From Burkholderiales bacterium UBA2647 (GTDB lineage: Bacteria > Pseudomonadota > Gammaproteobacteria > Burkholderiales > Burkholderiaceae_E), in assembly GCA_002359635.1 (NCBI GenBank), contig DENJ01000061.1, positions 49,443 through 66,596 on the forward strand: a DNA stretch of 17,154 bases, read 5' to 3'. The position numbers and the translations under genes were made by a program. This document shows, piece by piece, positions 14,488 to 17,154 of this stretch; within the stretch, counting starts at the first letter, position 1; every line of letters begins with the position of its first letter. The notes below the pieces were generated by a model, which saw only the letters and a program-made list of their open reading frames with translations, made no database searches and had not been told where the DNA came from.

Positions 14488-15127
14488 AAGAGTCCTTCAC
14501 ACAGAAGACGATTGTGCCTTGCTTGCCCGAGACTTAGCCAGCATCTACCGGGCCTCGATGCGGCATAAGCCCTCATCCTGGAGAGTTTATTTGCAGGGTG
14601 ACCTGGGCCTTGGTAAGACCAGCTTTGTGCGCCATTTGCTGCGTGCACTTGGCGTTGATGAGCGTATTAAAAGCCCGAGTTTTGCACTCATGTACAGCTA
14701 CCCCTTGGGTTTCGATTTGAACGAACCCTTCGATTCGGCGATATCCCTTGAGCGGCCCGAGGAATGCGCCGCCCAAAAGCCCGGGGCTCTTGGAATCGAG
14801 GCCTATCATTTTGATTTTTACCGCCTCAACAGCCCTGATGATTGGCTGGGCGTGGGGCTCGAAGCATGTTTCGATGATCCGACCGCCTTGCTGCTGGTTG
14901 AATGGCCTGAAAAAGCAAGTCTTCCAGCCTGGGACCTTCAACTTCGATGGACTTGGGCAGCACAGGAAGACCCGAACGCCGCGGGCGCCAAGCCGGACCC
15001 AGAGGCTACCCCGGCGCAAGGCCCAAGGGTGCTGAGCCTGCGCGTGAGACATGATTTCTCGGCCCGGGCAGCCCTCACGCAGGGCCTACATGCTGAAGCC
15101 CAGAACTTTAGCGCCCCGGCGGGCTAG
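14450..15127 (+). CDS. tsaE: tRNA threonylcarbamoyladenosine biosynthesis ATPase TsaE
   Basis: TsaE is the P-loop ATPase that supports t6A synthesis with TsaB and TsaD. Its motifs are Walker A GDLGLGKTSF (50-59), KSPSF (74-78), HFDFYRL (120-126) and VEWPEK (150-155). At 225 residues it is clearly longer than the roughly 150-170 usual for the family. The extra length comes from an insertion of about 25 residues between SFALMYSY and YHFDFYRL, a Pro/Ala/Asp-rich stretch at about 170-192, and an extended N terminus. The start is TTG at 14450, supported by GGAG 6 nt upstream. No downstream ATG before the P loop fits better, except that one at residue 37 would leave a shorter, less complete domain. 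amiC begins 2 bp after the stop, so the two are surely co-transcribed. Confidence 0.92.
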   Translation: MSESAADECLICKRVLHTEDDCALLARDLASIYRASMRHKPSSWRVYLQGDLGLGKTSFVRHLLRALGVDERIKSPSFALMYSYPLGFDLNEPFDSAISLERPEECAAQKPGALGIEAYHFDFYRLNSPDDWLGVGLEACFDDPTALLLVEWPEKASLPAWDLQLRWTWAAQEDPNAAGAKPDPEATPAQGPRVLSLRVRHDFSARAALTQGLHAEAQNFSAPAG

Positions 15128-15129
15128 GC

Positions 15130-16455
15130 ATGTCTGAAAGCGGACTGCGTCAATCGACGCCAGCCGGAAGCCATAGGCGCCGACAAGTGCTGCTGAAAGG
15201 ACTTGCTTTAATCACCCTTCAGGCCACGGGCTGGCCACCGAGCAAGGCGTTGGCAGCGGGCGTCCTAGGCGCTCGCGTCTGGCCTTCCCAAGCCTACACC
15301 CGGGTCACACTGGAACTTGAACAGCGGCTTGTGGTGCAGCATCAATTGCTTGATAGCCCTTTGCGTCTGGTGATCGACTTACAGGACTTGCAAATCGACC
15401 CTGCGCTGCGTCAATTGCCTTCGATTATTCCCGCCGATGACCCCTGGATTGCCCAATTACGGGTGGGTCAGTTCCAGCCAAGAACCGTTCGTCTGGTTTT
15501 TGACCTTCGGCAGGCGGTTCGGGTGGAGATTTTTGAGTCACTGCCGGTTGGGCCCTACCAGCGCCGCTGGATGATTGACTTACACCCCGAACGCGAGCCC
15601 GACGCCTTGCAGGCCTTGCTGAATCGGCGTTTAGCGGCTAAATCCGATGAGCCAGGACTCGAACAACTGATCGAGGATCTGGCAAGACGCGATGCCGAAC
15701 GCAAAAGCAGCAGCACGCGCACTCATCGCCCGCCAGGCAGTTCGACGTCATCAGAAAGCATCATTGCCATCGACGCAGGCCACGGCGGCGAGGACCCGGG
15801 CGCTGTCGGACCCACGGGACTTAAGGAAAAAGATGTTGTCTTGGATGTCTCGCGCAAGCTAGCAGAGCGACTTGCAGGTGATCCAGGCTTGCGCCCCGCT
15901 CTGATTCGAGAGTCGGATTATTTTGTGCCCTTGGGACAAAGGGTTCGCAAAGCGCGCGCCTTGAAAGCCGACCTCATGATTTCAGTTCATGCCGATGCCT
16001 TTACCGAGGCACGGGCCCGAGGGGCATCAGCCTTCGTCCTTTCAGAAGGGGCAGCCAGTAGCGCCAGTGCGCGCTATCTCGCACAAAAAGAAAATGCAGC
16101 CGATGAACTTGGCGGCGTGGATTTGCGTCGGCGCGACAAAGACGCAACACGCATCTTGCTGGAATTGAGCACACGCACCCAGATCCGCGAGTCCTCTGAG
16201 CTTGCCAACCTGTTGCTGGGTGAACTTGGAAGGATTGGCAAATTGCACAAACCCAAGGTCGAACGCGCGGGCTTTGCTGTTTTGCGCGCCCCAGATCTGC
16301 CTTCGGTGCTTGTCGAAACTGCTTTTATTTCAAACCCTGAAGAGGAGCAGCGCCTGGCTGATGTCAACTATCGCGATCAATTGGCTGATGCTTTACACAA
16401 TGGCATTAAGCAATACCTCGTCGCGAACGCCACCAATGGCGCAAGACCTCGATAA
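15130..16455 (+). CDS. amiC: N-acetylmuramoyl-L-alanine amidase, AmiC/AmiB type
   Basis: A periplasmic zinc amidase that cleaves the stem peptide from N-acetylmuramic acid, splitting septal peptidoglycan during daughter-cell separation. The 441 residues contain a likely twin-arginine signal (HRRRQVLLKG at 15-24, hydrophobic stretch, cleavage near ALA at 40-42), an AMIN domain (about 44-152) for septal targeting, a charged linker (155-208) and an Amidase_3 domain (about 211-432). The zinc and catalytic residues are all present: H218 (DAGHGGEDPG), E233 (LKEKD), H287 (SVHADAF) and E396 (VETAFISNPEEE). There is no LysM domain. An EnvC/NlpD-type activator is expected but is not in the window. It follows tsaE by 2 bp, as amidase genes follow tsaE in many proteobacteria. 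Its last 50 bp overlap the end of the convergent dedA-like gene. Confidence 0.94.
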   Translation: MSESGLRQSTPAGSHRRRQVLLKGLALITLQATGWPPSKALAAGVLGARVWPSQAYTRVTLELEQRLVVQHQLLDSPLRLVIDLQDLQIDPALRQLPSIIPADDPWIAQLRVGQFQPRTVRLVFDLRQAVRVEIFESLPVGPYQRRWMIDLHPEREPDALQALLNRRLAAKSDEPGLEQLIEDLARRDAERKSSSTRTHRPPGSSTSSESIIAIDAGHGGEDPGAVGPTGLKEKDVVLDVSRKLAERLAGDPGLRPALIRESDYFVPLGQRVRKARALKADLMISVHADAFTEARARGASAFVLSEGAASSASARYLAQKENAADELGGVDLRRRDKDATRILLELSTRTQIRESSELANLLLGELGRIGKLHKPKVERAGFAVLRAPDLPSVLVETAFISNPEEEQRLADVNYRDQLADALHNGIKQYLVANATNGARPR

Positions 16456-17056
16456 CAGCGGGTATCCCCGGCACCACAATGAGGAGCAACGTTACCAAAG
16501 AAAAGTTGGCCTGGACCCAGGCGGTGTTACCGACCGCATAACCAAGTGAGCATAGGCCGATGACCCAGACCAACCCGCCCACAATGTTGTAAATTAAAAA
16601 ACGCTTCCGGTCCATCTCGGCAACCCCTGCAACAAAGGGCGCGAAAGTTCTAATAAAGGGTAGAAAACGTCCGATGATGATGGTAACGGCGCCATAGCGA
16701 TCGTAAAACCTTTGCGTGCGCTCAAACGACTCGCGATGAAACCAACGGGAGTTTTCCCAGGAGAAGACCCGTGCGCCGACGCGGCGACCCACCGAGTAAT
16801 TGACAAAATCACCAAGGATTGCCGCAAGACTGAGCAGGCAACAAAGCGTAAAAAGATCCAGCCCACCCAGGCCTGCGATCGCGCCTGCAACAAACAGTAA
16901 CGAATCACCGGGCAGAAACGGCATCACGACCAAGCCGGTTTCAACAAAAATCACCGCAAAAAGCGCTGCATATATCCACGGGCCCCAGGCTTGTGCCACC
17001 GCAGCCAAGTGCTTATCAAGATGCAACAAGACATCCACAATCCCGCTCAGATCCAT
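16406..17056 (-). CDS. DedA-family inner-membrane protein
   Basis: A 216-residue polytopic membrane protein of the DedA (SNARE-associated/VTT) family, whose members are thought to move lipids across the inner membrane and support envelope integrity and division. With numbering from this start, the signature FLPGDSLLFVAGAIAG is at about 47-62, and GRFLPFIRTFAPFVAG at about 129-144 carries the conserved arginines. Several hydrophobic helices follow, and the protein ends with a basic tail. I chose the ATG at 17056 because MDLSGIVDVLLHLDKHL resembles family N termini. In-frame starts at 17104 (ATG) and 17119 (TTG) would add unconserved residues, and the latter would overlap the presumed mutL start; none has a clear Shine-Dalgarno. 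It reads against its neighbours and overlaps the amiC 3' end by 50 bp. Confidence 0.9.
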   Translation of the reverse strand: MDLSGIVDVLLHLDKHLAAVAQAWGPWIYAALFAVIFVETGLVVMPFLPGDSLLFVAGAIAGLGGLDLFTLCCLLSLAAILGDFVNYSVGRRVGARVFSWENSRWFHRESFERTQRFYDRYGAVTIIIGRFLPFIRTFAPFVAGVAEMDRKRFLIYNIVGGLVWVIGLCSLGYAVGNTAWVQANFSLVTLLLIVVPGIPAVIEVLRHWWRSRRGIA

Positions 17057-17110
17057 GGCGAGCGATGATAAGCGATCGGGAATGTCCCCGGGGCTTGCTA
17101 GCATTGCCTC

Positions 17111-17154
17111 ATGAAACAACCTGACCCACTCCCGAACCCTGAGCCCATGCCGGA
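17111..17154 (+). CDS. mutL: Possible 5' end of mutL (partial, runs off the window)
   Basis: An open frame begins ATG-AAA-CAA and encodes MKQPDPLPNPEPMP before the window ends. None of the conserved MutL ATPase motifs is reached, so homology cannot be shown. The call rests on context: tsaE-amidase-mutL is a widespread proteobacterial order. The true start could also be the in-frame ATG at 17147. Treat as a prediction. Confidence 0.3.
   Translation, partial: MKQPDPLPNPEPMP

Overview
The window is a compact block of housekeeping genes from what looks like a betaproteobacterium, most likely Burkholderiales. The evidence is the GC-rich coding, an RpoD with a long Ala/Lys/Pro-rich N-terminal extension, and gene neighbourhoods that match proteobacterial order: rpsU-(yqeY)-dnaG-rpoD next to tsaD and plsY, and queG back to back with tsaE-amidase(-mutL). 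I see no phage, transposon, CRISPR array, tRNA, rRNA or obvious accessory island. Genus-level placement is not possible from sequence reading alone.

Left part (about 1-8270, minus strand): a long co-directional run reading baiN-like flavoprotein, rpsU, yqeY, dnaG, rpoD and a Gfo/Idh/MocA oxidoreductase. This is the macromolecular-synthesis operon (ribosomal protein bS21, primase, primary sigma factor) with a flavoprotein at its head and YqeY inserted. Its junctions carry regulatory-looking signals: an almost full-length Shine-Dalgarno for rpsU that contains the baiN stop codon, a hairpin after rpsU, 15-bp repeats before a GTG-started dnaG, and perfect TTGACA and TATAAT hexamers between dnaG and rpoD.

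Middle (8278-13294): tsaD (t6A synthesis) is on the plus strand. A Mak-like ROK sugar kinase converges on it. Further on, xerD, ybaK and plsY form a tight minus-strand operon, and an AEC-family permease starts head to head with xerD.

Right part (13333-17154): queG (minus) is back to back with tsaE-amiC (plus). The two 5' ends overlap by 38 bp and both genes seem to use TTG starts with good Shine-Dalgarno sequences. A DedA-family membrane protein on the minus strand overlaps the end of amiC. The last 44 bases may be the first codons of mutL.

Four genes act on tRNA modification or charging fidelity (tsaD, tsaE, queG, ybaK). Others serve envelope synthesis and division (plsY, amiC, dedA), chromosome dimer resolution (xerD), and replication and transcription initiation (dnaG, rpoD). 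I found no clear new multi-gene system. The most unusual items are the roughly 370-residue H1-like, AT-hook-bearing extension of RpoD with an internal tandem duplication, the overlapping divergent gene starts, and the extended Shine-Dalgarno of rpsU.
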